This document shows, one piece after another, positions 7,262 to 15,147 of a DNA stretch of 37,145 bases. Position 1 is the first letter of the stretch; each line of letters begins with the position of its first letter. Source of the stretch: Clostridiales bacterium (GTDB lineage: Bacteria > Bacillota > Clostridia > Oscillospirales > CAG-272); the NCBI GenBank assembly GCA_004554105.1, contig SFNW01000002.1, positions 1 through 37,145 of the forward strand. Direction: 5' to 3'. A model generated the notes under the pieces. It was not told where the DNA came from and ran no database searches. It saw only the letters and a list, made by a program, of their open reading frames with translations. Position numbers and translations under genes: made by a program.

Positions 7262-8435
7262 AGGTCTTGACGGCGACCATCTGCTCCTCGTCGGTCGCGA
7301 TGGTGTAAATCTTCACCGCCGAATCGGGCGCGGAAATCTCGCATTCGCCGTGGACGTTCCTGTTCTTTTCGTCGTCAATCTTCACGCCGAAGACACCGAG
7401 CGCATCGCAGACCTTTTTACGCACGGTGACCGAGTTTTCACCGATGCCGCCCGCAAAGGTCAGGTAATCGAGCCCGCCCAGCTCGGCATAGAAGCTGCCG
7501 ACATAGCGGACAATCGAGGCGACCAGCATATCAATCGCGAGCTTTGCGCGCTCGTTGCCCTTGTCTGCCGCCTCCTCGATGAAGCGCAAATCGCTGTCCA
7601 CGCCCGAAATGCCGAGCAGACCGCTCTTCTTGGCAAACGCGGTCGTGATTTCGTCCATGGTCATGCCCTCGTTCATGAGGAAGGGGACGACATAGGCGTC
7701 GAGGTCGCCGATACGCGCCGCGTGCGGCAGACCGGTTTGGGGCGTGAAGCCGAACGAGCAGTCAACGCTCTTGCCGTCCTTGATTGCGCAGAGCGAGGAC
7801 GAGCCGCCGAGGTGGCAGGAGATTGCGCGGAATTCGGTCTTGCCGGTCAGTTCGGGCAAATGGCGTGCGGTGTACTCGTGCGAATGCCCGTGGAAGCCGA
7901 AGCGCTGAATGCCGTACTTTTCGTACCATTCATAGGGGACGGCATAGAGCTTGCGCTCGGGCGGAATCGTCTTGTGGAATGCGGTCTCAAACGAGCCGAC
8001 GAGCAGCGCGTTCGGCAGCATTGCCTTAAACTCGCCGATGGCGTCGAGATAGGGCTGATTGTGCGCAGGCGCGATAAACAGGTAGTCGCGCATTGCGCCG
8101 AGCACCTCGTCGTCAAGCTCGAATACGCCGTGATGCCCCTTGGCAAGCACGGTCTTGAAGCCTACGGCGCTGATTTCGGAAATGTCCGAGAGGATATTCT
8201 GCTTCTTGTCGAGCAGGTCGGCAAGGAACAGTGCGATGCCGTCCTTGTAGCGCGGCACGGAGAGATGCTCCTTGGCAATCTTTTCGCCGGTCGCGACGTT
8301 GCAGAACGAGTAGAGTGCCTCGGACGTGCTGCCGACGCGCTCGACCTTGCCGGTCGCGTAGACGGTTTTCTGCGGCATTTCGTACAGCTTGAACTTGAGC
8401 GACGTACTGCCGACATTGCAAACGAGAATTTTCAT
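7236..8435 (-). CDS. Divergent acetate-kinase-family (AckA-like) kinase
   Basis: This 399-residue ASKHA-fold protein aligns end to end with acetate kinase: CNVGSTSLK at the N-terminus, RFGFHGHSH, ISCHLGG, GFTPQTGL, TFAGGIGENS and TDEEQ. Several residues that define acetate kinase activity are changed. By comparison with the Methanosarcina thermophila enzyme, the HR pair (His90/Arg91) is Phe93/Lys94, the catalytic Asp148 of FDTAFH is Glu150, and Asn211 of HLGNG is Gly211. The counterparts of His123, His180, Arg241 and Glu384 are kept. A carboxylate kinase with altered substrate choice or weaker activity is likely. No phosphotransacetylase gene is adjacent. The start has GAAGGAGA upstream. The gene overlaps the DUF2877 gene by 26 bp. 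Confidence 0.83.
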   Translation of the reverse strand: MKILVCNVGSTSLKFKLYEMPQKTVYATGKVERVGSTSEALYSFCNVATGEKIAKEHLSVPRYKDGIALFLADLLDKKQNILSDISEISAVGFKTVLAKGHHGVFELDDEVLGAMRDYLFIAPAHNQPYLDAIGEFKAMLPNALLVGSFETAFHKTIPPERKLYAVPYEWYEKYGIQRFGFHGHSHEYTARHLPELTGKTEFRAISCHLGGSSSLCAIKDGKSVDCSFGFTPQTGLPHAARIGDLDAYVVPFLMNEGMTMDEITTAFAKKSGLLGISGVDSDLRFIEEAADKGNERAKLAIDMLVASIVRYVGSFYAELGGLDYLTFAGGIGENSVTVRKKVCDALGVFGVKIDDEKNRNVHGECEISAPDSAVKIYTIATDEEQMVAVKTYEYSLSRN

Positions 8436-8449
8436 GGTTGTTCTCCTTC

Positions 8450-8504
8450 GTAAATTGATTTACAACATTATATTATATAACACATTCCGCGTCTCCGCAT
8501 ACAA
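8450..8504 (-). promoter_or_regulatory. AT-rich promoter region of the kinase gene with a 14-bp inverted repeat
   Basis: The minus-strand leader holds two overlapping TATAAT boxes (8467-8472 and 8472-8477) in an AT island. Neither has a good -35 box at 17 bp. TTGTAT (8499-8504) with TTATAT (8475-8480) at 18 bp is the best pair. Downstream of these, GTAAAT-TG-ATTTAC (8450-8463) is a perfect inverted repeat between the -10 area and the ribosome site, placed where an operator could block transcription or translation. Confidence 0.45.
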
Positions 8505-8517
8505 ATTTCGCAAAATG

Positions 8518-8550
8518 AAAAACGCCGACTTTTGCGGGGTCGGCGTTTTT
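8518..8550 (-). terminator. Terminator of the regulator gene
   Basis: Read on the minus strand, AAAAACGCCGA, a loop, and TCGGCGTTTTT form a stem starting one base past the stop codon at 8552. It separates the regulator gene from the kinase gene downstream on the same strand. Confidence 0.85.
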
Positions 8551-8551
8551 G

Positions 8552-9625
8552 TTAAAACAAAAATTCGGCAAGCAAATCGAAAATCTCTTCCTTGCTCTTG
8601 CCGGGCGCGCCGGCGAGAATCTTTTTGATGCGATAGCTGATGGTATTCTCCGCGATGAACAGCTTTGCGGCAATCTTGGAGTAACTCTCCTTGGAGATGA
8701 CCTCGCGCAGAATCTGAATATCGAGCTTGTCGCAGCCCGAAAGCAGCTTTTCGACGAGCAGAACGCGCTCGACGTCGGGGTCGCGGAAGAAATTCGCGCC
8801 GACGTTGCGGTCAAACAGCATTCGCGTGTGCTCGAGCTTGATGTCAACGGGGTCGTAATGATAGTCGTAGATGTCGCAGTGGAGCAGCATCGTCGTCGCG
8901 GAAATCGACGGATTTGCCTTGAGCAGGCGGTAGGCGCTGATGGCGAGCTTGCCCGCCTCAACGCTCTTGACCTTGGCGACCGCGATATTGTGGACCTCGA
9001 GGTTGGCAAGCACCGTGTCGCCGAACGAAACGATGTGCATATCGTCGGGCAGATTGAAGCCGAGCGATTCAAGCCGCTTCATCAGAACGACCGCGGAAAC
9101 ATCGTTGGCGCAAAGCACCGAGTCAAACTCGTCAATGCGGGCAAGCAGTCGGTCGGTCGTCTCGCGCAGCGTCCCCTCAAAGTGGAAAATATCCTGCTCG
9201 CGCCCGCCCTCCTGCAAATAGTTTGCGACCTTCTGCATATCGGTCGAACTCTTGGTGCTGCCCGAGAAGAACGCGGTCTTGGTGCGCCCGCTGCTGTGCA
9301 GAAACTTCATCAGTTTGCGCGTCGCGTCGTCGTAGTCCATGGCGATAAAGCTGGCGAACGGAAACTGCTTTTGATAATTGGCAATGGCAAGCACAATCGG
9401 ACGAACATTGCGGCTGTAGAGCAAATTCATGCTGCGCGACGCCCAGGTCAGCGAGGAGCCGAGGACGATGACGTGCGTGTCGTCAAACGACGGGTCGTCC
9501 AGAAACTCGGTCGTCGTGTGGACGTTCACCGGCATATTCTTGCGTTTTGCCTGCGAGGTGATCCCTTTCACATAATGCGAACACCAATGCGAGTTCATAT
9601 AAGACGCTTCCACCAGCACGTGCAT
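8552..9625 (-). CDS. Regulator: binding-protein-like sensor with C-terminal LuxR-type HTH
   Basis: This 357-residue protein begins directly with a LacI/periplasmic-binding-protein-like ligand domain (about residues 1-240: VLVEASYMNSHW..., FIAMDYDDATRKLMKFL, SVLCANDVSAVVLMKRLESL, DDMHIVSFGD). It ends with a LuxR/GerE-like helix-turn-helix (about residues 300-340: ILREVISKESYSKIAAKLF, then IAENTISYRIKKIL). There is no N-terminal HTH as in LacI proteins and no signal peptide, so it should act in the cytosol as a ligand-responsive DNA-binding protein. The ATG at 9625 is preceded by GGGGGTGA. It is divergent from a solute-binding lipoprotein gene, its most likely target. The ligand is unknown; a sugar is plausible from the fold. 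Confidence 0.75.
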   Translation of the reverse strand: MHVLVEASYMNSHWCSHYVKGITSQAKRKNMPVNVHTTTEFLDDPSFDDTHVIVLGSSLTWASRSMNLLYSRNVRPIVLAIANYQKQFPFASFIAMDYDDATRKLMKFLHSSGRTKTAFFSGSTKSSTDMQKVANYLQEGGREQDIFHFEGTLRETTDRLLARIDEFDSVLCANDVSAVVLMKRLESLGFNLPDDMHIVSFGDTVLANLEVHNIAVAKVKSVEAGKLAISAYRLLKANPSISATTMLLHCDIYDYHYDPVDIKLEHTRMLFDRNVGANFFRDPDVERVLLVEKLLSGCDKLDIQILREVISKESYSKIAAKLFIAENTISYRIKKILAGAPGKSKEEIFDLLAEFLF

Positions 9626-9674
9626 TCGCTCACCCCCGTTTTAAATGAAAAATGGTACTCGTTATCTATTATCA

Positions 9675-9703
9675 ATTATAGCACAACCGATTCCCGCGGT
9701 CAA
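9675..9703 (-). promoter_or_regulatory. Promoter of the regulator gene
   Basis: On the minus strand, TTGACC (9698-9703) and TATAAT (9675-9680) are 17 bp apart. The -10 box is about 50 bp before the start codon. It is back to back with the lipoprotein promoter at 9744-9772, with 40 bp between the two -35 boxes, so one bound regulator could affect both. Confidence 0.8.
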
Positions 9704-9743
9704 TGCCCGCAAAAAATTTTTATTTTAACTTGATTTTTTGGGA

Positions 9744-9772
9744 TTGAAAGGTTTATCCCCATGTATTATAAT
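9744..9772 (+). promoter_or_regulatory. Promoter of the solute-binding lipoprotein gene
   Basis: TTGAAA (9744-9749) and TATAAT (9767-9772) are 17 bp apart. Transcription would begin near 9779, about 43 bases before the start codon at 9822. This excludes the longer in-frame extension starting at 9738. Confidence 0.82.
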
Positions 9773-9821
9773 AGAAATGTTAAACAAAGACTTTCAAAAA
9801 GCGAAAGGAGATTTTAGGGAA

Positions 9822-11291
9822 ATGAAACTGAAACGGTTTATCGCATTGGCACTCGCCGCGCTGATGCTCTGCCCCATGTTTGCCGCTTGCGGTGAAAAGG
9901 ACAAGCCCGACGACACGACGGCAAGCAGTGCCGCCGACGTCACCCCGACCGATGCCGAAGAGGAACTCGGCGTGCCGCTGACGGCAGACTACGGCAAGGC
10001 GGATTTCAATATCCTCACCGCCGGCAACGTCGCCTACGAGGACTTCACCTATGAGGAGGACTCGGCGCTCCCGCTCGAGAGCGCGCAGTACAAGCGCAAA
10101 ATCAAGGTCGAAACCGACTACAACATCAAGATTCACGAGGAGGCAAAGAAAGCCTACTCCTCGGGCGGCGGTCCGGGCTACATGGCGATCAACCAGAGCG
10201 TCAACTCGGGCGACTGCACCTATGACCTCGCGCTGATTGCGGGCTACGACGTCTCGGTGCTTGCCTACAGCGGCTTCCTCTACGACCTCAATTCGGTGCC
10301 CGGCATCGACCTCTCGAAGTCGTGGTGGGACCAGAAGGCAAACGAGAGCCTCTCGGTCCGCGACGTTATGTTCTTCACGACCGGTGACATCACCTGCTCG
10401 GACAACGACGCAACCTTCTGCCTGATGTTCAACAAGCAGCTCGTCAAGAACTACGACCTCGACAACCCCTATGCGCTGGTCGAGGACGGCAACTGGACGC
10501 TCGACACCTTCGGCGCGCTCTGCAAGACCGTCACCGAAGACCTCAATCAGGACAGCATCATGAACGAGAACGACCGCTTCGGTCTGCTCGTTTGGGACGA
10601 CTCGGTCGTCGGTATCGTCAACGCGGCGGGTCAGCGCTGCTGCACCATTACCCCCGACGGTCAGATCGAGCTGACGCTCTACAACGAGACCACCATCGAA
10701 GCGCTCGAAAAGTACTTCGACATCGCTTACGACACGCAGTATTCGTTTACCTATCAGAGAAACATTCAGTCCGGTAAGGATATGTGGGCAAACGACCAGT
10801 CACTGTTCTGGACCTCGCTGCTCGGCAATATGCCCGCGTTCCGCGAAATGGAGAGCGACTTCGGCATTCTCCCCTATCCGAAGCTGAACGCAGCGCAGGA
10901 GGACTACTACCACACCGTCGCGCCCTACAACTCGCAGTTCATCTGTGTGCCGCTGGTACAGAACGATGTGGAGCGCACCGGCGTGATTACCGAGGCGCTT
11001 GCCTACTACGGTCAGAAGATTGTTCTGCCCGCATACTACGACGTCACGCTGATCGGTCAGTCGACGCGCGACGAAGAGTCCGAGGGCATGGTCGAGCTGA
11101 TTCTCGACTCGCTGGTCTTCGACATCGGCTACTACTATCAGATCGGTCCTTACAACAAGCAGCTGATCATGATGATTCGCAACTTCGACCGCAACTTCAC
11201 CTCGATGTACGATTCCTACAAGAATTCCGCACAGGCACTGCTGACCGTCATCAACGAGTATTACGGCAAGGCAGTCGACCAGTGGAAGTAA
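9822..11291 (+). CDS. Extracellular solute-binding lipoprotein (ABC type, orphan)
   Basis: This 489-residue lipoprotein has a type II signal peptide (KLKR, hydrophobic core, then FAAC with Cys23 as lipidation site) and a Ser/Thr/Asp-rich linker. It should be anchored on the outer face of the membrane and bind a solute. The body resembles family 1 binding proteins. DLNQDSIMNEND near residue 250 looks like an EF-hand-type calcium loop, common in these proteins. The ATG at 9822 follows GAAAGGAG. No permease or ATPase gene is adjacent; the gene ends in its own terminator, and the next gene is a MATE exporter. The divergent neighbour is a regulator with a related ligand-binding fold. The substrate is unknown. 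Confidence 0.85.
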   Translation: MKLKRFIALALAALMLCPMFAACGEKDKPDDTTASSAADVTPTDAEEELGVPLTADYGKADFNILTAGNVAYEDFTYEEDSALPLESAQYKRKIKVETDYNIKIHEEAKKAYSSGGGPGYMAINQSVNSGDCTYDLALIAGYDVSVLAYSGFLYDLNSVPGIDLSKSWWDQKANESLSVRDVMFFTTGDITCSDNDATFCLMFNKQLVKNYDLDNPYALVEDGNWTLDTFGALCKTVTEDLNQDSIMNENDRFGLLVWDDSVVGIVNAAGQRCCTITPDGQIELTLYNETTIEALEKYFDIAYDTQYSFTYQRNIQSGKDMWANDQSLFWTSLLGNMPAFREMESDFGILPYPKLNAAQEDYYHTVAPYNSQFICVPLVQNDVERTGVITEALAYYGQKIVLPAYYDVTLIGQSTRDEESEGMVELILDSLVFDIGYYYQIGPYNKQLIMMIRNFDRNFTSMYDSYKNSAQALLTVINEYYGKAVDQWK

Positions 11292-11308
11292 ATCAGTCGA
11301 AAGCCTTA

Positions 11309-11340
11309 ATCGCCGCAGCGCAATGCTGCGGCGATTTTTT
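11309..11340 (+). terminator. Terminator after the solute-binding lipoprotein gene
   Basis: CGCCGCAGC (11311-11319), the loop GCAAT, and GCTGCGGCG (11325-11333) are followed by ATTTTTT. The stem extends by the flanking AAT/ATT. It begins about 20 bp after the stop codon. Confidence 0.9.
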
Positions 11341-11373
11341 GTCGCTTTTCTGACGGCTTGTTCATTTTTTAGA

Positions 11374-11402
11374 TTGACAGCCGCATGACGCGCGTGTATA
11401 AT
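11374..11402 (+). promoter_or_regulatory. Perfect-consensus sigma-A promoter of the MATE gene
   Basis: TTGACA (11374-11379) and TATAAT (11397-11402) match the consensus at all twelve positions, with the ideal 17-bp spacer. Transcription should start near 11409, giving a leader of about 26 bases before the ATG at 11435. Confidence 0.92.
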
Positions 11403-11434
11403 GTGGTTTATTGTGCATACGAGAGGGTGGAAAA

Positions 11435-12844
11435 ATGGACGACGCATTGCGTGAAAATAAAATGGGCACAATGCCGGTCGGCAGGCTGCTGATTTCCATG
11501 TCGCTGCCGATGATTGTCTCGATGCTGGTGCAGGCGCTCTACAACGTCGTGGACAGCTATTTTGTCGGCAAAATCAGCCTCGAGGCGCTGACTGCGGTCG
11601 GGCAGGCGTTTTCGGCGCAAAATCTGATGATCGGCATTGCGACCGGCACGGGCGTCGGCGTCAATGCTCTGCTCTCGAAGTCGCTCGGCGAGAAAAACCC
11701 CGACCGTGCAAACCGCATCGCGCACAACGGCGTTCTGCTTGCGGGCGTCGGCTATCTCATCATGCTGCTGTTCGGTCTGTTCGGCTGCGAGCTGTACTTC
11801 GACGGTATGCTGCGCGCCGCCTCGTTTGACGCGGGGCTGGACCTTGCCGCCGTCAAGGCGAGCGGCATCGAATACCTGCGCATCTGCACGCTGCTTTCGG
11901 TTTTCGTCTTCTTTGAAATTATGTTCGAGCGGCTGATGCAGTCGACCGGCAGAACCATCTACAGTATGTTTACGCAGGGCGCGGGCGCGCTGGTCAACAT
12001 CGCCCTCGACCCATTCTTCATCCTCGGGGAGCTGCCGTTCGGTCTGCACGGACTGGGGCTCGGCGCGGCGGGCGCGGCGTGGGCGACCGTCCTTGGGCAA
12101 GCCGTCGGCTGCATTCTCGGCATTCTTCTGAACCATAAGTTCAACCCCGAAATCCGCCTGCATCTGCGCGGTTTTCGCCCCGATGCGAAGCTTATCGGCT
12201 CGATTTACGCCATCGGCGTTCCCTCCATTATCATGGTCGCGGTCGGCTCGGTCATGTATTACGCCATGAACATCATTCTCATGGGCGTTTCCGCCTACGG
12301 CGCGTCGATTTTCGGCGTCTATTTCAAGCTGCAAAGCTTTGTCTTCATGCCGCTGTTCGGTATGAACAACGGTGTGATTCCGATTATCGCCTACAACTAC
12401 GGCGCGGGCAACCGCCGCCGGATGCTGAAAACCGTCAAGCTCGCCCTGCTCGTTGCGCTCGGCTTTATGGGGCTCGGGCTTGTGCTTATGCAGACGATTC
12501 CGGGTGCGCTGCTCTCGCTGTTCATCAAGGAAAAAGCGGTCGTTGCGCTCGGCTGCACCGCGCTGCGCATCATCAGCCTCAGCTTTCTCTTCGCGGGAAT
12601 CTGCATCGTATTCAGCTCGGTCTTTCAGGCGCTCGGCAAGGGCTCGTATTCGATGTTCGTCTCGATTGCGCGCCAGCTGCTCGTCCTCGTCCCCGTCGCC
12701 TATCTGCTCGCGCTTGCGGGCGATTTGAATTTGATTTGGTGGAGCTATCCGATTGCCGAGATTGCCTCGGTCACGGTGTCCTTCTGCCTGTTTGCACGGC
12801 TCTACAAAAAAATCATCTCAAAAATTCCGCTCGGCGCGGAATAA
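11435..12844 (+). CDS. MATE family efflux transporter
   Basis: This 469-residue inner-membrane protein has about twelve hydrophobic helices in two similar halves, typical of multidrug and toxic compound extrusion transporters that use a Na+ or H+ gradient. The N-terminal half has the characteristic SMSLPMIVSMLVQALYNVVD and GKISLEALTAVGQAF segments; the C-terminal half has the matching FGMNNGVIPIIAYNYGAGNR segment. Length and order are normal for the family. I chose the ATG at 11435 because GAGGGTGG lies just upstream and the promoter start point is at about 11409. It is monocistronic between two terminators. The exported compound is not predictable. Confidence 0.92.
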   Translation: MDDALRENKMGTMPVGRLLISMSLPMIVSMLVQALYNVVDSYFVGKISLEALTAVGQAFSAQNLMIGIATGTGVGVNALLSKSLGEKNPDRANRIAHNGVLLAGVGYLIMLLFGLFGCELYFDGMLRAASFDAGLDLAAVKASGIEYLRICTLLSVFVFFEIMFERLMQSTGRTIYSMFTQGAGALVNIALDPFFILGELPFGLHGLGLGAAGAAWATVLGQAVGCILGILLNHKFNPEIRLHLRGFRPDAKLIGSIYAIGVPSIIMVAVGSVMYYAMNIILMGVSAYGASIFGVYFKLQSFVFMPLFGMNNGVIPIIAYNYGAGNRRRMLKTVKLALLVALGFMGLGLVLMQTIPGALLSLFIKEKAVVALGCTALRIISLSFLFAGICIVFSSVFQALGKGSYSMFVSIARQLLVLVPVAYLLALAGDLNLIWWSYPIAEIASVTVSFCLFARLYKKIISKIPLGAE

Positions 12845-12862
12845 AACTTCCGCAAAGAGCGC

Positions 12863-12889
12863 GCCGCGGCAGTCCGCCGCGGCTTTTTT
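12863..12889 (+). terminator. Terminator after the MATE gene
   Basis: GCCGCGGC (12863-12870), the loop AGTCC, and GCCGCGGC (12876-12883) are followed by TTTTTT. The stem is itself self-complementary and very strong. Confidence 0.9.
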
Positions 12890-12910
12890 GCCGAAACTGC
12901 CCAAAAACAT

Positions 12911-12952
12911 CAATATATCGTTGTTCAATCTGCGAATTGAAACTATATATTG
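12911..12952 (+). promoter_or_regulatory. Tandem NrdR boxes upstream of nrdD
   Basis: Box 1 is CAATATATCG (12911-12920) and box 2 is CTATATATTG (12943-12952). They match the NrdR core CWATATATWG at nine and ten of ten positions. Their start-to-start distance is 32 bp, about three helical turns, as is usual for tandem NrdR sites. Box 2 occupies the spacer between the -35 and -10 boxes, so NrdR bound with ATP or dATP would block RNA polymerase. This predicts repression of the operon when deoxynucleotide pools are full. The nrdR gene itself is not in the window. Confidence 0.85.
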
Positions 12953-12966
12953 TGGTGTGATACAAT
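12937..12966 (+). promoter_or_regulatory. Promoter of the nrdD-nrdG-dut operon
   Basis: TTGAAA (12937-12942) and TACAAT (12961-12966) are separated by 18 bp, and the whole spacer start is the second NrdR box. The start codon at 13005 lies about 38 bp downstream of the -10 box. Confidence 0.75.
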
Positions 12967-13004
12967 AGTGCTGCTTCAAAAATCCATTTCGACGGAGGCT
13001 TAAC

Positions 13005-15125
13005 ATGATCCGTATAATCAAAAAAGACGGCACACGCGAGGACTACAACGTACAAAAGGTCGTCGCCGCCGTAACCAAATCCGCCAACCGCGCTTTAGTC
13101 ACCTTCACAGACGACGACTTTAAAAAGATCTGCACTTTCGTCGACAGCCGCGTTTTACAGATGGGCAAGGACGAAATTACGATTGCCGAGATGCACAACA
13201 TCGTCGAGGGCGCGCTTGAGCAGGTCAACCCCATCGTTGCGAAGAGCTACCGCGACTACCGCAACTACAAGCAGGACTTTGTCCACATGCTCGACGAGGT
13301 CTACCGCAAGAGCCAGGCCATCATGTACATCGGCGACAAGGAGAATTCCAACTCGGATTCGGCGCTGGTCTCGACCAAGCGTTCGCTGATTTTCAACCAG
13401 CTCAACAAGGAGTTGTATCAGAAATTCTTCCTCACGGTCGAGGAATTGCAGGCCTGCCGCGACGGCTATATCTATGTACACGATATGTCGGCGCGCCGCG
13501 ACACCATGAACTGCTGCCTGTTCGACGTGGCAACCGTCCTGGACGGCGGCTTTGAGATGGGCAATCTGTGGTACAACGAGCCGAAGACGCTCGACGTCGC
13601 GTTCGACGTCATCGGCGACATCGTGCTCAGTGCCGCAAGCCAGCAGTACGGCGGCTTTACCGTCCCCGAGGTCGACAAGATTCTCTCGAAGTACGCCGAG
13701 CGCAGCTACGACAAATACATGGAGAAGTACCGCAGGCTGGGACTGCCCGAAGATCGCTGCGAGGAAGAGACGCAAAAAGACCTTGAAAATGACTTCCACC
13801 AGGGCTTCCAGGGCTGGGAATACAAGTTCAACACCGTCGCGTCGAGCCGCGGCGACTATCCGTTTATCACCATGACCATCGGCCTCGGCCGCGACCGCTT
13901 TGCCAAGATGGCGGCAAAGGCGATGCTCGACGTCCGCCGCGGCGGGCAGGGCAAGAAATGGTGCAAGAAGCCGGTTCTCTTCCCGAAAATCGTCTTCCTC
14001 TACGACGAAAATCTGCACGGCGAGGGCGGCGAGCTGGAGGACGTCTTTGAGGCGGGCGTCGACTGCTCGCAGCGCTCGATGTACCCCGACTGGCTCTCGC
14101 TGACCGGCGACGGCTATGTTGCGGGCATCTACAAGCGCTACGGCAAGGTCATCTCGCCGATGGGCTGCCGTGCGTTCCTCTCTCCGTGGTTTGAGCGCGG
14201 CGGCATGAAGCCCGCCGACGACGCGGACGAGCCTGTCTTTGTCGGCCGCTTCAACATCGGCGCGGTCAGCCTGCATCTGCCGATGATTTACGCCAAGGCG
14301 CAGAAGGAGAGCCGCGACTTCTACGAGGTGCTCGACTACTACCTCGAGCTGATTCGCAAGCTGCACCTGCGCACCTATGAATACCTCGGCGAAATGCGCG
14401 CCTCGACCAACCCGCTCGCCTACTGCGAGGGCGGCTTCTACGGCGGTCATCTCGGCATTCACGATAAGATCAAGCCGCTGCTCGAAAGCGCGACCGCCTC
14501 GTTCGGCATTACCGCGCTCAACGAGCTGCAGCAGCTCCACAACCACAAGTCGCTCGTCGAGGACGGCCGCTTCGCGATTGAGGTCATGGAGCATATCAAC
14601 GCAAAGGTCGCGCAGTTCAAGGAGGAGGACGGCAAACTGTACGCCATGTACGGCACACCCGCCGAGAGCCTGTGCGGACTTCAGGTGGAGCAGTTCCGCA
14701 AGAAGTACGGCATCATCGAGAACGTCTCCGACCGCCCCTATGTCTCCAACAGCTTCCACTGCCACGTCTCCGAGGAGATCACCCCGATTGAGAAGCAGGA
14801 CCTCGAGGGTCGCTTCTGGGATTTGATGAACGGCGGCAAGATTCAATATGTCAAGTACCCCATCGACTACAACCGCGAGGCGGTCAAGACGCTGGTGCGC
14901 CGCGCAATGGCAAAGGGCTTCTACGAGGGCGTCAACCTCTCGCTCGCCTACTGCGACGACTGCGGACACCAGGAACTTGAAATGGACGTCTGCCCGAAGT
15001 GCGGCTCGAAGAATCTGACCAAAATCGACCGCATGAACGGCTACCTCTCCTATTCGCGCGTCAAGGGCGACACCCGTCTCAACGCCGCGAAGATGGCGGA
15101 AATCAAGGACAGAAAATCCATGTAA
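13005..15125 (+). CDS. nrdD: Anaerobic ribonucleoside-triphosphate reductase
   Basis: NrdD makes deoxynucleotides from ribonucleoside triphosphates without oxygen, using a glycyl radical. This 706-residue protein has an N-terminal ATP-cone allosteric domain (about residues 1-95: MIRIIKKDGTREDYNVQKVV). The catalytic barrel holds the TMNCCLFDV cysteines. The C-terminal Zn-binding site is Cys650, Cys653, Cys663 and Cys666. The radical loop RMNGYLS places the predicted radical at Gly679. The start has GGAGG upstream. nrdG follows after 22 bp and dut overlaps nrdG. Control by NrdR is indicated by the boxes at 12911-12952. Nothing seems truncated. Confidence 0.97.
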   Translation: MIRIIKKDGTREDYNVQKVVAAVTKSANRALVTFTDDDFKKICTFVDSRVLQMGKDEITIAEMHNIVEGALEQVNPIVAKSYRDYRNYKQDFVHMLDEVYRKSQAIMYIGDKENSNSDSALVSTKRSLIFNQLNKELYQKFFLTVEELQACRDGYIYVHDMSARRDTMNCCLFDVATVLDGGFEMGNLWYNEPKTLDVAFDVIGDIVLSAASQQYGGFTVPEVDKILSKYAERSYDKYMEKYRRLGLPEDRCEEETQKDLENDFHQGFQGWEYKFNTVASSRGDYPFITMTIGLGRDRFAKMAAKAMLDVRRGGQGKKWCKKPVLFPKIVFLYDENLHGEGGELEDVFEAGVDCSQRSMYPDWLSLTGDGYVAGIYKRYGKVISPMGCRAFLSPWFERGGMKPADDADEPVFVGRFNIGAVSLHLPMIYAKAQKESRDFYEVLDYYLELIRKLHLRTYEYLGEMRASTNPLAYCEGGFYGGHLGIHDKIKPLLESATASFGITALNELQQLHNHKSLVEDGRFAIEVMEHINAKVAQFKEEDGKLYAMYGTPAESLCGLQVEQFRKKYGIIENVSDRPYVSNSFHCHVSEEITPIEKQDLEGRFWDLMNGGKIQYVKYPIDYNREAVKTLVRRAMAKGFYEGVNLSLAYCDDCGHQELEMDVCPKCGSKNLTKIDRMNGYLSYSRVKGDTRLNAAKMAEIKDRKSM

Positions 15126-15147
15126 CCGACCGTAAAAGGGACACGAT

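Noticed and set aside
13155..14969. A 604-residue minus-strand open frame opposite nrdD
   Set aside because: It is fully antisense to the well-supported nrdD gene, has shadow-type composition, and has no recognisable domain.
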